Shown in pieces: positions 37,001-46,199 of a stretch of 64,000 nucleotides of DNA; the first letter of the stretch is position 1, and every line of letters starts with the position of its first letter. Both the position numbers and the translations under genes were made by a program. The notes under the pieces are model-generated. The model was not told where the DNA came from. It ran no database searches and saw only the letters and a list, made by a program, of their open reading frames with translations. This stretch comes from Microvirga makkahensis (lineage in GTDB: Bacteria; Pseudomonadota; Alphaproteobacteria; Rhizobiales; Beijerinckiaceae). Location of the stretch: the NCBI RefSeq assembly GCF_009830105.1, contig NZ_WURB01000003.1:344772-408771 (forward strand), given 5' to 3'.

Positions 37001-38378
37001 TGTCGACGGTTGCGATTCCGTCGCGGCCGAAAGTGCCGTTGGCGGTCAGTGACAGGGTCGGGCCCAGGGCACGGGCGAGCGCCCTGTCGGCCGGCTGAAT
37101 TCCGCTGGCCCTGGCGTCCACGATGAAGGAGAATCGGTCCGGTATCGCGGCGTCGTTAACCGGATCCATGGCGATGCGCGCCGTCAGCGTGTCGAGTGCG
37201 CCCTCGGGCAAGCGCACGCCGGCAGCGTCGAGCGACCCGTTGATGCGGGGAGCCATCATGGTTCCCTGCACTCTGCCGTCGAAGACGAGGCGGCGGATCC
37301 CTGCGACTCCCGCGCGGGTTTCGGAGCCGTCGTTCGGCAGAGCCCGGGCCTGCAGGGTCAGGTCGAGAGCCTGCTGCCCGCTGACCGTTCCCGACATGTC
37401 GAAGCTCGCCACGTTCGAGGTGATGCGAATGGGCTGGAGCCGCACGCTGCCGTCATCCCCGATGGCCACGTTGCCGACGAGTTGAGTCGTTCCCGAGAAG
37501 ACGGGAGCGACCGGCCTGGGCAACAGCCCCTCGATACGCGCCGCGAGATCGGCGTCCACCATATAGGCTGCGCCCGCCCGCCTGACGGTCGTCGTTCCCG
37601 CCGCGCCGATGGTCGGCCCGGCGGAGAAATCGAGCCGCGCCGCGAAATTGCTCAGGGGCCCCTCACCGGCGAGCTTGAGGTCGACCGGCGGCAGCCCTGG
37701 CAAATCGAGGAGCCGGGCCGCAATGCCGCCTTCCGGCTCCTGGTGGGTCAGGTCCAGGGCCAGCCGATTCGTCTGCGGCACGAAGGCTAGATCGACCGAA
37801 AGCCGTCCCGGCGCATCGAGGCGCTGCGCCGAAAGATCGAGCTGGAGTCCCTCGTTCGGGTCGCCGAGATTGGCCGAGCCCTGCGCCGAGAGCCGCGCGA
37901 TCGTGCCGAGCACCGGCTCGCCGAGGGCAAGCTCCTTGAGGGTGAACCCTTCCACGATGACCTTGACGGGCAGTTCGGGCAGGATCGGCTCGTCGGAGAC
38001 GGCAGCCTCGTCCTCTTCGGTCGTCTCTGGCTTGCGCTGGATCTCCAGCCGGTCGATCTCGAGCTCGTTGACCTCGAGACGCCCGCGCAGCAGCGCCGTC
38101 CGGGTCCAGACCAGCCGCGCGCGGTCGAGCGACAGCCAGACGCCGTTACGATCAGCGATCCGCACGTCACGGATGACCGCATTGGAAGACAGCGCCCCCT
38201 CGATTCGGCCGATGCTCACCCGCGTCGTCGGCGTCGACAGCAGGCGTGAGATCAAATTGGCGAGAACGCTCTGATCCGTCTGGGCCTGGCTCTGGGAGCC
38301 GGCAGCGAACCAAAACGCGCCGAGTGTCACGATTACGGCCACAGCGAAGAGAGTGAGAAGGCGGCGCAGCATGATCAT
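34071..38378 (-). CDS. tamB: Translocation and assembly module protein TamB
   Basis: A very long periplasm-spanning protein, anchored by an N-terminal helix (LLTLFAVAVIVTLGAFWFAA), that works with TamA in outer-membrane protein insertion and lipid transport. The 1435 residues are mainly repeated amphipathic beta strands with AsmA-like pattern, and the last about 300 match the TamB C-terminal domain (DUF490), including IFVRGRGINAELGGDL and the end VGVGFEWEY. The start overlaps the tamA stop as TGATG, so translation is coupled. The repeats are degenerate, as expected. Confidence 0.93.
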   Translation of the reverse strand: MIMLRRLLTLFAVAVIVTLGAFWFAAGSQSQAQTDQSVLANLISRLLSTPTTRVSIGRIEGALSSNAVIRDVRIADRNGVWLSLDRARLVWTRTALLRGRLEVNELEIDRLEIQRKPETTEEDEAAVSDEPILPELPVKVIVEGFTLKELALGEPVLGTIARLSAQGSANLGDPNEGLQLDLSAQRLDAPGRLSVDLAFVPQTNRLALDLTHQEPEGGIAARLLDLPGLPPVDLKLAGEGPLSNFAARLDFSAGPTIGAAGTTTVRRAGAAYMVDADLAARIEGLLPRPVAPVFSGTTQLVGNVAIGDDGSVRLQPIRITSNVASFDMSGTVSGQQALDLTLQARALPNDGSETRAGVAGIRRLVFDGRVQGTMMAPRINGSLDAAGVRLPEGALDTLTARIAMDPVNDAAIPDRFSFIVDARASGIQPADRALARALGPTLSLTANGTFGRDGIATVDTARLETSTAQARFTGRVGSTVLDANLEAEIPALTAFSGITGRTLRGSAALTARLSGNPRRSDIAATVEANLRELRTGTPSLDGLLGRSVTANGVLRRVPGGFGFENFRVDGAHLDARVNGRATQSAADMGLDITIDELRRVDPRITGGRADVVARLSGSLERPDVTATATLSDMRALERSIPRLVLQLDAKDVTGALDAALRLEGQVGGESATGNVHLARPVGGGWLLDRLDLEVGSVSLTGNLRLGPDQLAQGRVILSGGNLDDLSPLLLTRLDGSVNADIVLSAENGRQDASITANGSRVAVADVAVQDFEARVAVSDLYARPMIDGTIQAETLRSAGQTFRSVRLTAQGSPDASNITASAVGQGFDLNAQARVVPGDATRIELANFTVRRGNRRLALAQPASISLQSGTATITGLVIAADQGRVGVSGTVGERLDLSVDIRNLPLQAAEIAVPNLGLAGTVNGSAMVRGEPSDPNGTYDVRVTGLATSQTRQAGLPPLTVTAQGRIADRRATIDADVSAGRFGTLQVTGSVPINTSDELALRASGRTDLAVANSFLSASGQRLTGGATLDLSISGSVADPQIQGTVALAGGSFVDSLQGIQLNDISGRLAASGRTLTIEGLSARTRNGGSLSASGRVAIDPAAGLPADIRILGSRAQLVSNETVDATADLDLAITGPLTSRPRVAGRVNIITMNVSVPDRLPTTLRPLPGTKHVQPTPTAAARLALARKQQGAGSRGRPPFSADLDLILTAQNRIFVRGRGINAELGGDLRLQGTSRDPVAIGAFELRRGRLDLIGRRIDFVRGRLDFTGDLTPSLDFLAETQAGEVTARIAVTGPASQPEFAFSSSPDLPQDEVLSRILFQRPSGGLSAGQALQLAQTVAQLSGGAGTDAFESLRRSLGVDSLDITVDASGGPAVGVSRYISDNVRVGVKAGARPEESGVTVDVDLTRRLKAQGAVDAEGGTSVGVGFEWEY

Positions 38379-40366
38379 CAGAACGCCTGTCCAATTCCGA
38401 CGTAGATGGCGAAGGAGCGGTCGTCCCCTCTTTCCCGGCGAACTGGAACCGCAACGTCCAGGCGAATCGGGCCGATGGCCGTGTAATACCGCAGGCCCAG
38501 ACCCGCCGAGACCCTGATGGAATCGTCGAAATCCGGATAGCTCGACTCGAAGGCGGTTCCCGCATCGACGAAGGGAACGATGCCGATGGTGTCGGTGACC
38601 TTGATCCGCGCCTCCACGGAGGCTTCGAGCAGGCTGCGCCCGCCGATGGGCTCCCCGAGGAAGAATGGGCTCAAGGTGCGGTAGCCGAAGCCTCGCACCG
38701 ACCCGCCGCCGCCCGCGAAGAAGCGGCGATTTGCAGGAATTTCCTCGAGGTCCGCTCCGATGATCGAGCCGAGGCCGAGGCGTCCGGCGAGGATATAGCG
38801 GGATTCCTCGTCGATGGACCAGTAAGCCGAAGCCGTTCCTCTCGCGATGGTCATGGGCACCGAGGAGCCGAGAAAATCCGGGTAAGGCGTCACCGACGCG
38901 AGCAGCTTCATGCCCTCCGTGGGATCGAGCGTGTTGTCCGTCGAGTCGTAGGTAACGGACAGCGGTAGTCCCACGAGCGTGTAATCCACCTGCCCGAGAA
39001 TGTCCGATGCTTGCCCCTTCTCGTACTCGATCCCGCCCTGAATCGAGAACTTCTCGCTGAATCGGTGGCGGATGCCCGCCGTCCCGTTCACCAGGCGGCT
39101 CGTGTAGCCCTCGGTGCGGTCGCGTTCGACGAGCGCTTCGGCGAGGAAGTCATTGCGCGTTCCCCCGAGGGCGGGCTTGAGGAAGGTCGCCCGGAAGCGC
39201 CCCCCCAGGTCGTCCCAGTCGAAATCCTCGTCGTCCTCGGGACGGCCGCCGTTCTCGGTGAGATAGAAGAGGCTGCCCTCGAGCCTCAGCCGCTCGGCCC
39301 CTCCGAACAGGTTGCGGTGCGCCCAATAGGCCCGAACCGCCGGACCATCGGTCGTCGAATATTGTACCGATGCTCCGATGACACGCGGTGGGCGCTCTGT
39401 GATATCGACGAAGAGAGGAAGGTTGCCATAGGCGTCGAGCGTCTCGCCCTCGCGGATACGTACGGACGACAGCGCCTCGATGTTCAGAATTGACTTGCGC
39501 ATCGACGCGAGAGCCGCCGGAGAATAGGGATCGCCCGGCTCGGTGTAGATGAAGGAGCGCACCACCGCCGGGTCGACGTTCTCCGCGCCGCGGATCGCGA
39601 TTCCTCCGATGCCCGCCTGTGGCCCGGGATCCACGGTCAGGCTGATGTCCATGACCTGCGCCGGATGAATGACGACAGGATTCTGCCCGGTCACCTTCGC
39701 GAAAGGCCGCGACTCCGCACGGAAATGATCGACGATCCGCGCCTGGGCCGCCACGATGTCGGCTGCGCGGGCCGGATCGCCGGGCTCGATCTGGACGACG
39801 CGCGGCGGCAGATCGTCCGGCATGAAGGGACGGCCGGTCCTGGCATCCAGAATGGCGACATTCCGCAGGACGAATTGCGGGCCCGGATCGACGGTGACCT
39901 GGATCGGCACCAAAGCCTGCGACCGATACACCGTAGCAGCGCGAATGGCGGCCTCGGGACGAGGGGATTGGAGAGATAGCGGCACACCCGCGACATTGAT
40001 CGCAATCCGTGCATTGTAATAGCCCGCCCCCCAGAGCGCGTCGTTCAGGCGAGGCAGGTCCGCTTCGGCCCGGCGCACGAGCGCCTCCGCATCGGGTGGC
40101 GGATCTCCCTTCAGGCTTTGTAGGGTCGAAGCGTCTTTGAGGACCTGGACAAGGTCCTTGTCACCACCTGCGACCGTAAAATCAAGATTGTAAGGGAGTG
40201 TTTGCGCATTCGGCGGAGGTGGCGCCTCGTCGCGTCCTCCAAAGAGGCCGAAGAAGTCGAATGCAATTGCAGGCGGGATCGACAGCCCACCGGACAAGAG
40301 TCCCGCGAGGAGTACCAGAAAGGAATATTTCCTCGTTCCCGACCATACCGACTGAGCCACGACCAC
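38378..40366 (-). CDS. tamA: Outer-membrane assembly protein TamA (BamA/Omp85 family)
   Basis: An Omp85-family outer-membrane protein that pairs with TamB. A signal peptide (start through PPAIA) is followed by a periplasmic region with POTRA domains (about residues 60-330) and a C-terminal 16-strand barrel. The L6-loop motif VRGFGYR is present in FFAGGGGSVRGFGYR, and the C-terminal strand ends in aromatic Phe (IYVGIGQAF), the outer-membrane insertion signal. 662 residues. GTG start at 40366; a GTG two codons later is possible. Confidence 0.93.
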   Translation of the reverse strand: MVVAQSVWSGTRKYSFLVLLAGLLSGGLSIPPAIAFDFFGLFGGRDEAPPPPNAQTLPYNLDFTVAGGDKDLVQVLKDASTLQSLKGDPPPDAEALVRRAEADLPRLNDALWGAGYYNARIAINVAGVPLSLQSPRPEAAIRAATVYRSQALVPIQVTVDPGPQFVLRNVAILDARTGRPFMPDDLPPRVVQIEPGDPARAADIVAAQARIVDHFRAESRPFAKVTGQNPVVIHPAQVMDISLTVDPGPQAGIGGIAIRGAENVDPAVVRSFIYTEPGDPYSPAALASMRKSILNIEALSSVRIREGETLDAYGNLPLFVDITERPPRVIGASVQYSTTDGPAVRAYWAHRNLFGGAERLRLEGSLFYLTENGGRPEDDEDFDWDDLGGRFRATFLKPALGGTRNDFLAEALVERDRTEGYTSRLVNGTAGIRHRFSEKFSIQGGIEYEKGQASDILGQVDYTLVGLPLSVTYDSTDNTLDPTEGMKLLASVTPYPDFLGSSVPMTIARGTASAYWSIDEESRYILAGRLGLGSIIGADLEEIPANRRFFAGGGGSVRGFGYRTLSPFFLGEPIGGRSLLEASVEARIKVTDTIGIVPFVDAGTAFESSYPDFDDSIRVSAGLGLRYYTAIGPIRLDVAVPVRRERGDDRSFAIYVGIGQAF

Positions 40367-40626
40367 CCTAACTACGAACTATAGAAATGAACCTTTACCG
40401 CACATCGAGACTTCGCGCCCAAATAGGGCGAAAACCGGGATGAGCCAATCCGAATTCCACCATATTTCGCCGGGATTCGACGGCGAATGCATGATCCCAG
40501 GGCCGATGAGCAACGAACCGATCCAGGGACAGGCACTGAAGCACCTCGCATCGCATACAGGCAAGACCGGAATGGGCGAAAGCGATCTTTGCCGGTCACT
40601 CCGTCAAGGGATGCGTATCCGGGAAT

Positions 40627-41619
40627 TCAAAATCTCACAGCGAGATAGGTTCTATCATCCGCCCAATGGGACGCTGTGGATCCTTTGGGGGATGGATAGA
40701 GCAGGACCTTCGCGGGATCCTCCCGCTCGGCCTCCGCGAATGCCTTCTCCCAGGCCGCCACACCGAATCCATCCCCGGGCTTGAAATAGCCGTCGGAGTA
40801 GATTTCGATCGTCCCGACGTCGGAACGCCGAAAGCGCTCGATCGTGATCAAGTGCTGCGGCACATCGAAACCGTCGATGCAGGGATAGCCGAGCTGCAGA
40901 GTAGGATTGTTCTGATAGCCGCCCTGCGCATTGACGATGCCGCCCCGCACTAGGTTCTCGATGTCCGCCCGGGCCACGTGAGGCAACGCCTCAAGATTGA
41001 CTGCGATGGCGCGGCTCTCGATGAGCATCAGGTCGTCGGCATCGAGCGTATCGGCGACCGCGTCGAGGGGCTGACGCGTGCCGTGCCATGTGGCGAGGCG
41101 GGAAATCTGCTCCTGCTTCTCGGGATCGGATGCTCTGCGCCCAATCACGGGCCAAGCCTCCCGGCGCAGGTTGGACGTGATCAGGTCGAGGTCCTTCTCC
41201 ATGCGAAGAACGGTCTCGCCGTTGATGCGCACGCCGCTGTCGCCGGCAAGGACCACCTCCACGGCTTCCTCCTGAACGAGTACCAGGGCGAGCGCTGCCG
41301 AGATGCGCAGGTTCCAATCGTTCCGGACCGCCTCGGCCATGCCATGGGCCTTGTAGGCAGCGGCGATTTCGGCCGTCAGCGCACTGACGATGGAGGCACC
41401 GTCCATGCACGTGTCGGGTGCGCTCAACATATGCTCGAGCGCACGTTTCACAGTCACTGCCGCATACCGACCGGAGAGCATTCCGTCGTAGCGGGTCCCA
41501 AGGCGATCCGTGACCCCGTCGATCACCGCATAAGCGCGGCCCGGCAGGATCACGAGCTGGTCCTCGTTCGTCTGGGGCGAGGACGGGTCCTTCGCCTCGG
41601 AGAATGCTTCGATCAGCAT
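40627..41619 (-). CDS. PP2C-like serine/threonine phosphatase domain protein
   Basis: A metal-dependent PP2C (PPM) phosphatase fold. The acidic metal motifs appear as NEDQLVILPGRAYAVIDGVTD near the N-terminus, VVLAGDSGVRI in the middle, and WADDRTYLAV at the end. 330 residues, no signal or membrane segment. Whether it is active is likely but not proven, since the second GD motif is followed by SGV rather than the common SRA. It is 30 bp downstream of the iron-type binding protein gene on the same strand and may be co-transcribed, an unusual pairing. Confidence 0.75.
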   Translation of the reverse strand: MLIEAFSEAKDPSSPQTNEDQLVILPGRAYAVIDGVTDRLGTRYDGMLSGRYAAVTVKRALEHMLSAPDTCMDGASIVSALTAEIAAAYKAHGMAEAVRNDWNLRISAALALVLVQEEAVEVVLAGDSGVRINGETVLRMEKDLDLITSNLRREAWPVIGRRASDPEKQEQISRLATWHGTRQPLDAVADTLDADDLMLIESRAIAVNLEALPHVARADIENLVRGGIVNAQGGYQNNPTLQLGYPCIDGFDVPQHLITIERFRRSDVGTIEIYSDGYFKPGDGFGVAAWEKAFAEAEREDPAKVLLYPSPKGSTASHWADDRTYLAVRF

Positions 41620-41648
41620 GTCAGATCAGGGGATAAAGTGGTTACGGC

Positions 41649-42620
41649 TCAGCGATTCTGCAGAGCTGCCTTCCACTTGGCGACCCATTCGTTGCGGTTC
41701 TGTGCCACCTTCTTGATATCGTAGTCAACGAGCTTGATCTCGCTGATGGGCTTCAGTCCCGTGCCGGTCACGTCCTTGCGAACCGAGCGGCGTCCGATCT
41801 CGGAGACGAGTTGCTCCTGCACGGGCTTCGAGAGAAGCCAATCGATGAACGTCTTGCCATTCTCCGGATGCGGAGCGCCCTTTACCAGAGCGACACCGTC
41901 GGCGACGGTGGAAGATCCGTCCTCGGGATAGACGATCGCGACATTCCCGCCGCCTTTGACGTAATCGAGGGCATTGTCCTCGAGCGTGAGACCCACGAGC
42001 GCCTCGCCGTCGTTGACGTAGCGCGAGACGGCGCCCGACGAGTCCGAGAGATTGATGTTGGCGAGAATCTTGTTGTAGACATCCCAGCCTTTGTCGCCGT
42101 GGCCGATCAGCACAGTTGCAAGCTGCTGGAAACTGGAGCCCGAGCTATCGGCACGAGCCGACGAGATCTTGCCCTTCCATTTGGGGTCACCGAGCTCGGC
42201 CCAGGTCTTGGGATACTCCTCCGGCTTCAACTCCTTGCTGTTGACCGCCATGACCAGCAGGATGCCCGTATAGGGGATCCATTCCGGGCTGACCTTGTAG
42301 TTCGGCAGAAGGGCGTCGTCCTCCTTCGGCTTGTAGACGGCCAGAAGATCCTTGTTGTCCTCGAGCTGCTCGCCGCCGATGCTCCAGATCACATCGGCCT
42401 TCGGGGCAGCGGACTCCGCCTTGACTCGCTTGATAATGTCCCCCGAGCCGGCCTTCACGACATCGACCTTGATGCCGGTTTCCTGCTCGAACTTCGGCAC
42501 GAGCGCATCGACGATGGATGCCTTGTGAGCGGTATAGACCACCACGGTCTTGTCCTGGGCCATGGCCGCCGCGGTGAGAGATGCGAGCAGCACGCCCGCG
42601 GTCAGTCCGACTTTCAGCAT
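41649..42620 (-). CDS. Iron-type (FbpA-like) ABC transporter substrate-binding protein
   Basis: A periplasmic binding protein of the type 2 fold related to FbpA, AfuA and PotD families. It has a signal peptide (LTAGVLLASLTAAAMA), then KTVVVYTAHKASIVDALVPKF and a GDIIKRVKAESAAPKADVIW stretch typical of iron(III) receptors. The canonical pair of iron-binding tyrosines is not obvious, so the ligand could be another anion or chelate. 323 residues. It is divergent from the ATPase and permease genes, across a 111-bp promoter region. Confidence 0.8.
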   Translation of the reverse strand: MLKVGLTAGVLLASLTAAAMAQDKTVVVYTAHKASIVDALVPKFEQETGIKVDVVKAGSGDIIKRVKAESAAPKADVIWSIGGEQLEDNKDLLAVYKPKEDDALLPNYKVSPEWIPYTGILLVMAVNSKELKPEEYPKTWAELGDPKWKGKISSARADSSGSSFQQLATVLIGHGDKGWDVYNKILANINLSDSSGAVSRYVNDGEALVGLTLEDNALDYVKGGGNVAIVYPEDGSSTVADGVALVKGAPHPENGKTFIDWLLSKPVQEQLVSEIGRRSVRKDVTGTGLKPISEIKLVDYDIKKVAQNRNEWVAKWKAALQNR

Positions 42621-42731
42621 GGAATCCCCTCATGGATTTTATTAGCCAGGTAACTTGATGTTGCTGAAGGCCGTAACTTTTGTAAAGTCGTGGCCGTTTC
42701 GGGGCGTGGATAAACAAGCAGGGAGCCCGTC

Positions 42732-43808
42732 GTGGCCGATTTGAAGATCCAGGGGCTGGCCAAGAGCTACAAGGACGTCCGGGTTCTGGAGAACATCGAT
42801 CTCGATATCGCATCGGGTGAGTTCTTCACCCTGCTGGGCCCCAGCGGCTGTGGAAAGACCACCCTCCTGCGCACGATCGCAGGCTTCCAGCACCAGGATC
42901 GGGGCGAAATCATCGTCAATGGCCAGCGCATCGACCACAAGCCCGCTCACAAGCGGGACATCGGTATGGTGTTCCAGGATTACGCCATCTTCCCGCACCT
43001 GTCGGTCGCCGACAACGTGGCATTCGGGCTGAAGGCGCGCTCCCTTCCGAAAGGCGAGATCGAGGCCCGCGTGAACGAAAGTCTCAAGATGGTGCGCCTC
43101 GACGGTTATCAGGACCGCCTCCCGGGAGAGATGTCGGGCGGCCAGCAGCAGCGGATCGGTCTCGCGCGCGCCATGGCGATCCGGCCCACCCTTCTGCTCA
43201 TGGACGAGCCGCTGTCGAACCTGGATGCGAAGCTGCGCATCGAATTGCGCGAGGATATCCGTGACATCCAGCGGCGGCTGGGCATCACAACCATCTATGT
43301 CACGCACGATCAGGAGGAGGCCCTTGCGGTCTCCGACCGTATCTGCGTGATGAACAAGGGCAATATCGAGCAGATCGGAACGCCCTTCGAGATCTACCGA
43401 AAGCCTTTGCGTCGGTTCGCGGCGTCCTTCGTCGGAACCATGAACTTCCTGCCGGGACAACTCGAAGGCGGGCGTCTGCGCGTCGGCAGCCAATCCATCG
43501 ACTATCCCGTTGATGCGTCGGGCTGCGTCGAAGTGGCCATTCGACCGGAAAATGTGGCGCTCGCCTCCGCTCCCCTCCAGGAGGGAATGGTCGCGCTCAA
43601 AGGCGAGGTGCTCAAGATTACCTTCCTCGGCCGCGAAGCTCATTACACCCTCAGGACCGAGGCCGGCGAGATCGTGGCCCAGGTGGCGGATCCTGCTCAG
43701 GATTTCATCGGGATGGAGGGCCGTGCGGTCGAGGTGCGTCTCCCGCTCCAGAAGCTCGTTCTCTTCCATCCTAATGGCGACGTGCTCGATGCGGGGCAGG
43801 CACGATGA
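42732..43808 (+). CDS. Iron-type (FbpC/PotA-like) ABC transporter ATP-binding protein
   Basis: The ATPase of the importer. Walker A GPSGCGKTT, Q-loop VFQDYAIFPHLS, signature MSGGQQQRIGLARAM, Walker B LLLMDEPLSNLD and the switch region VTHDQEEAL are present. The C-terminal TOBE domain (about 280-355) is also evident. 358 residues. It begins with GTG at 42732. The last four bases overlap the permease start (ATGA). The family covers iron(III), phosphonate and polyamine importers. Confidence 0.88.
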   Translation: MADLKIQGLAKSYKDVRVLENIDLDIASGEFFTLLGPSGCGKTTLLRTIAGFQHQDRGEIIVNGQRIDHKPAHKRDIGMVFQDYAIFPHLSVADNVAFGLKARSLPKGEIEARVNESLKMVRLDGYQDRLPGEMSGGQQQRIGLARAMAIRPTLLLMDEPLSNLDAKLRIELREDIRDIQRRLGITTIYVTHDQEEALAVSDRICVMNKGNIEQIGTPFEIYRKPLRRFAASFVGTMNFLPGQLEGGRLRVGSQSIDYPVDASGCVEVAIRPENVALASAPLQEGMVALKGEVLKITFLGREAHYTLRTEAGEIVAQVADPAQDFIGMEGRAVEVRLPLQKLVLFHPNGDVLDAGQAR

Positions 43809-45457
43809 GAAGGCGGAGCCGCCTCGATATTTGGACCTTCGTGCTCGTCGCGGCCTGGGGCATCCTCATCGCCCTTCTGATCTGGCCGCTCTCGTCGATC
43901 CTGCGATCCAGCCTGCTCGACAACGACACGGGAGCCTTCTCCCTCGTCCACTATTTCCAGATCGCAACCATCAAAGCCTATCAGAGGGCTGTCGGAAACA
44001 CGCTTCTGGCGGGATTCGGCGGCATGACCGGGGCTCTCCTTCTCGGCGTCACCCTCGCCTTCCTGACGACGCGGTTTCACATCTATGGCCGCGCTCTGAT
44101 TCAGACCCTCGCCGTGGTGGCACTGGTCTCGCCGCCCTTCATCGGCGCCTATTCGTGGATCGTGCTGTTTGGTGCGAGCGGCGTCGTGCGCAAGGGGCTG
44201 GACGCCATCGGCATCTCCATTCCGCCGCTCTACGGCGCCGCCGGCGTGATCCTCGTCTTCGCGTTCAAGTTCTTCCCTCACGTCTTTCTGATCACGTCGG
44301 GAGCCCTCGCCTCCATCAACCGCTCTGTCGAAGAGGCGGCGGAAAGCCTCGGCGTCTCACCGACAAAACGCCTCTTCACGGTCACGTTCCCGCTCATCCT
44401 GCCAGCCATTTCCGCGAGCGCCCTCCTCACCTTCGTTCTGTCGATCGCGGATTTCGGCACTCCACGGATCATCGGCCGCGATTTCAACGTGCTGGCGACG
44501 GAGGCTTTCAATCTCTATGGCAGCGAGGTGGGCGGCAATCCCGGAATGGCATCGGCGCTCAGCATCGTGCTGATCGTCCTGTCGATGATCATCGTGTTCG
44601 GGCAGCGCTGGGTCCTGCGCAAGAACGTCTATCACAGCAACATGATCAAGAAGCCGGAACGCAAGCAGGTCCGCGGCTTCAAGGCCGTCGGGGTTCATGT
44701 TCTGGCCTATGCCATCGTGCTCATCGGCGCGCTTCCCGCCATCATCGTGGTGCTGTTCTCGTTCCGGCGCACGAGCGGACCCGTGTTCCAGCCTGGGGTG
44801 AGCCTGCAGAGCTACGAGCGTGTCATTTCGACGATCTCGGACCCGATATGGAACACGCTGATCTTCTCCTCCACGGCAGTGGTTGCGATCGTCATCACTG
44901 GAACCCTGATCGGCTATCTGATTTCCCGGCGTCCCGGCATCGCCACGGGAGCGCTCGATGCAATCCTGATGGTGCCCTATGTCGTTCCCGGCATTGTCAT
45001 GGGCATCGCCTTCATCACGCGCTTCAACGAACCCCCGCTCGCGCTGACCGGCACGGGGCTCATTATCGTCATGGCGGTTTTCATCCGGCGCCTTCCCTAT
45101 TCGGCACGCTCCGTCGCAGCGGCATTGAAGCAGGTCGGCCCCAATCTGGAAGACGCCGCGGTCAGCCTCGGCTACTCGCCTGGCAAGGCCTTCGTGAAAG
45201 TCACGGTGCCCCTGATCCTGCCTGGCATCATGGCGGGAGCCCTCATGAGCTTCATCACGGCCATGAACGAACTCTCATCCTCCCTCGTGCTCTATGTGGG
45301 CAGCACCATCACCATGCCCGTGCGCATCTATCTCTCGGTCATGGACGGCGAATACGGCACTGCATCGGCCCTCTCCACCATCCTCCTGGCTATGACGGTC
45401 ACCGCCGTTTACGCGGCCTTTCATCTGTCCGGCCGTAAGGAGAGTGCCCTTCTGTGA
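43805..45457 (+). CDS. Iron-type ABC transporter permease, two fused transmembrane domains
   Basis: An FbpB-like permease. About 12 helices and two EAA loops (ESLGVSPTKRLFTVTFP and VSLGYSPGKAFVKVTVP) show that both permease halves are on one chain of 550 residues, as in iron(III) importers. Translation is coupled to the ATPase gene through the ATGA overlap. With the divergent binding protein it completes one importer. Confidence 0.88.
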   Translation: MRRRSRLDIWTFVLVAAWGILIALLIWPLSSILRSSLLDNDTGAFSLVHYFQIATIKAYQRAVGNTLLAGFGGMTGALLLGVTLAFLTTRFHIYGRALIQTLAVVALVSPPFIGAYSWIVLFGASGVVRKGLDAIGISIPPLYGAAGVILVFAFKFFPHVFLITSGALASINRSVEEAAESLGVSPTKRLFTVTFPLILPAISASALLTFVLSIADFGTPRIIGRDFNVLATEAFNLYGSEVGGNPGMASALSIVLIVLSMIIVFGQRWVLRKNVYHSNMIKKPERKQVRGFKAVGVHVLAYAIVLIGALPAIIVVLFSFRRTSGPVFQPGVSLQSYERVISTISDPIWNTLIFSSTAVVAIVITGTLIGYLISRRPGIATGALDAILMVPYVVPGIVMGIAFITRFNEPPLALTGTGLIIVMAVFIRRLPYSARSVAAALKQVGPNLEDAAVSLGYSPGKAFVKVTVPLILPGIMAGALMSFITAMNELSSSLVLYVGSTITMPVRIYLSVMDGEYGTASALSTILLAMTVTAVYAAFHLSGRKESALL

Positions 45458-45815
45458 TGCTTGTGCCAGCAGAGCGATCACCCCGTCCCGGCTGATGTTG
45501 TTCGCCGACTTGGCCGCAGCAAGGGAGCAGCCCTTCTCGCCTCAGTAAGGATTGTCAGGGGGAATGGCTGCGAGCGATGCGAGGGCCGCAGACATCAGAA
45601 GACGCTCCTCGGGAACACTCGCTCGAGGCTGTGGGGCTGGTCGGGTCTCCGGCTGCAACCCTTGTGGCAGCCGCGCTCCTCGACAGCGCATACCTCGCGG
45701 CGGAAAGGAGCAGAGCACTCTTCGGCGAAGCGGATCCGGTTCGCCGCCAAGGAGCGCGGCAAACCAAAGACGTGAGGCGTTTCCCCATCAACGGAAACAG
45801 CTCTAGGCGTGGACA
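45458..45815. other. Intergenic region after the importer permease
   Basis: About 360 bases between convergent genes. Open frames on both strands are short and rich in Arg and Ser without domain likeness. I see no clear terminator, tRNA or repeat. Confidence 0.4.
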
Positions 45816-46199
45816 TCAAACAAAAGGCTCCGCTATACGGATACTGATGCTCCCACACCAGGGGCAGACCGTTTGCCTGACTCCCTTTGTTCCTCGCGAT
45901 GACATCATCGTGGCGGAACGCGTATTCCTGCCAAGCCTAGGACCTTCCTCGCTCTTGTCAGGTGGCACGTCAGGTACCGCCACTCGCGTGAGCTGCTCGC
46001 GGATCTTCCGGGCCAACTTAGCGCCAATACCGGGGACCACCCGCTCGATACGCGGGGCGAGAACGGCAAGCTGGGCACCCGTCAAGATGTTTTCCCGCCT
46101 CAGCGCGACCCATGCGCGCTGAGGCAGCAGGATCCCCGGAATGTGGCCGCAACAGGAAGCGTTGGCAGGCTCATCAACCTTTTGTCCCATGTCCGGCAT
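45816..46199 (-). CDS. Small hypothetical protein coupled to the HlyD gene
   Basis: A possible protein of about 127 residues whose ATG at 46199 overlaps the HlyD stop codon as TGATG. It has a helix-hairpin-helix-like stretch (APRIERVVPGIGAKLARKI) and a CPWC pair near the C-terminus. No signal peptide is seen. The same DNA also holds an open frame on the other strand, so coding is uncertain. If real, it is the last gene of the secretion operon. Confidence 0.4.
   Translation of the reverse strand: MPDMGQKVDEPANASCCGHIPGILLPQRAWVALRRENILTGAQLAVLAPRIERVVPGIGAKLARKIREQLTRVAVPDVPPDKSEEGPRLGRNTRSATMMSSRGTKGVRQTVCPWCGSISIRIAEPFV

Noticed and set aside
34854..37052. A 732-codon open frame on the plus strand opposite tamB
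   Set aside because: Antisense shadow of TamB repeats; the Arg/Gln-rich translation has no family likeness and no ribosome-binding site was evident.
45577..46122. A 181-codon plus-strand open frame opposite the small hlyD-coupled gene
   Set aside because: No ribosome-binding site or domain likeness; the minus-strand frame has the better context through its TGATG coupling.
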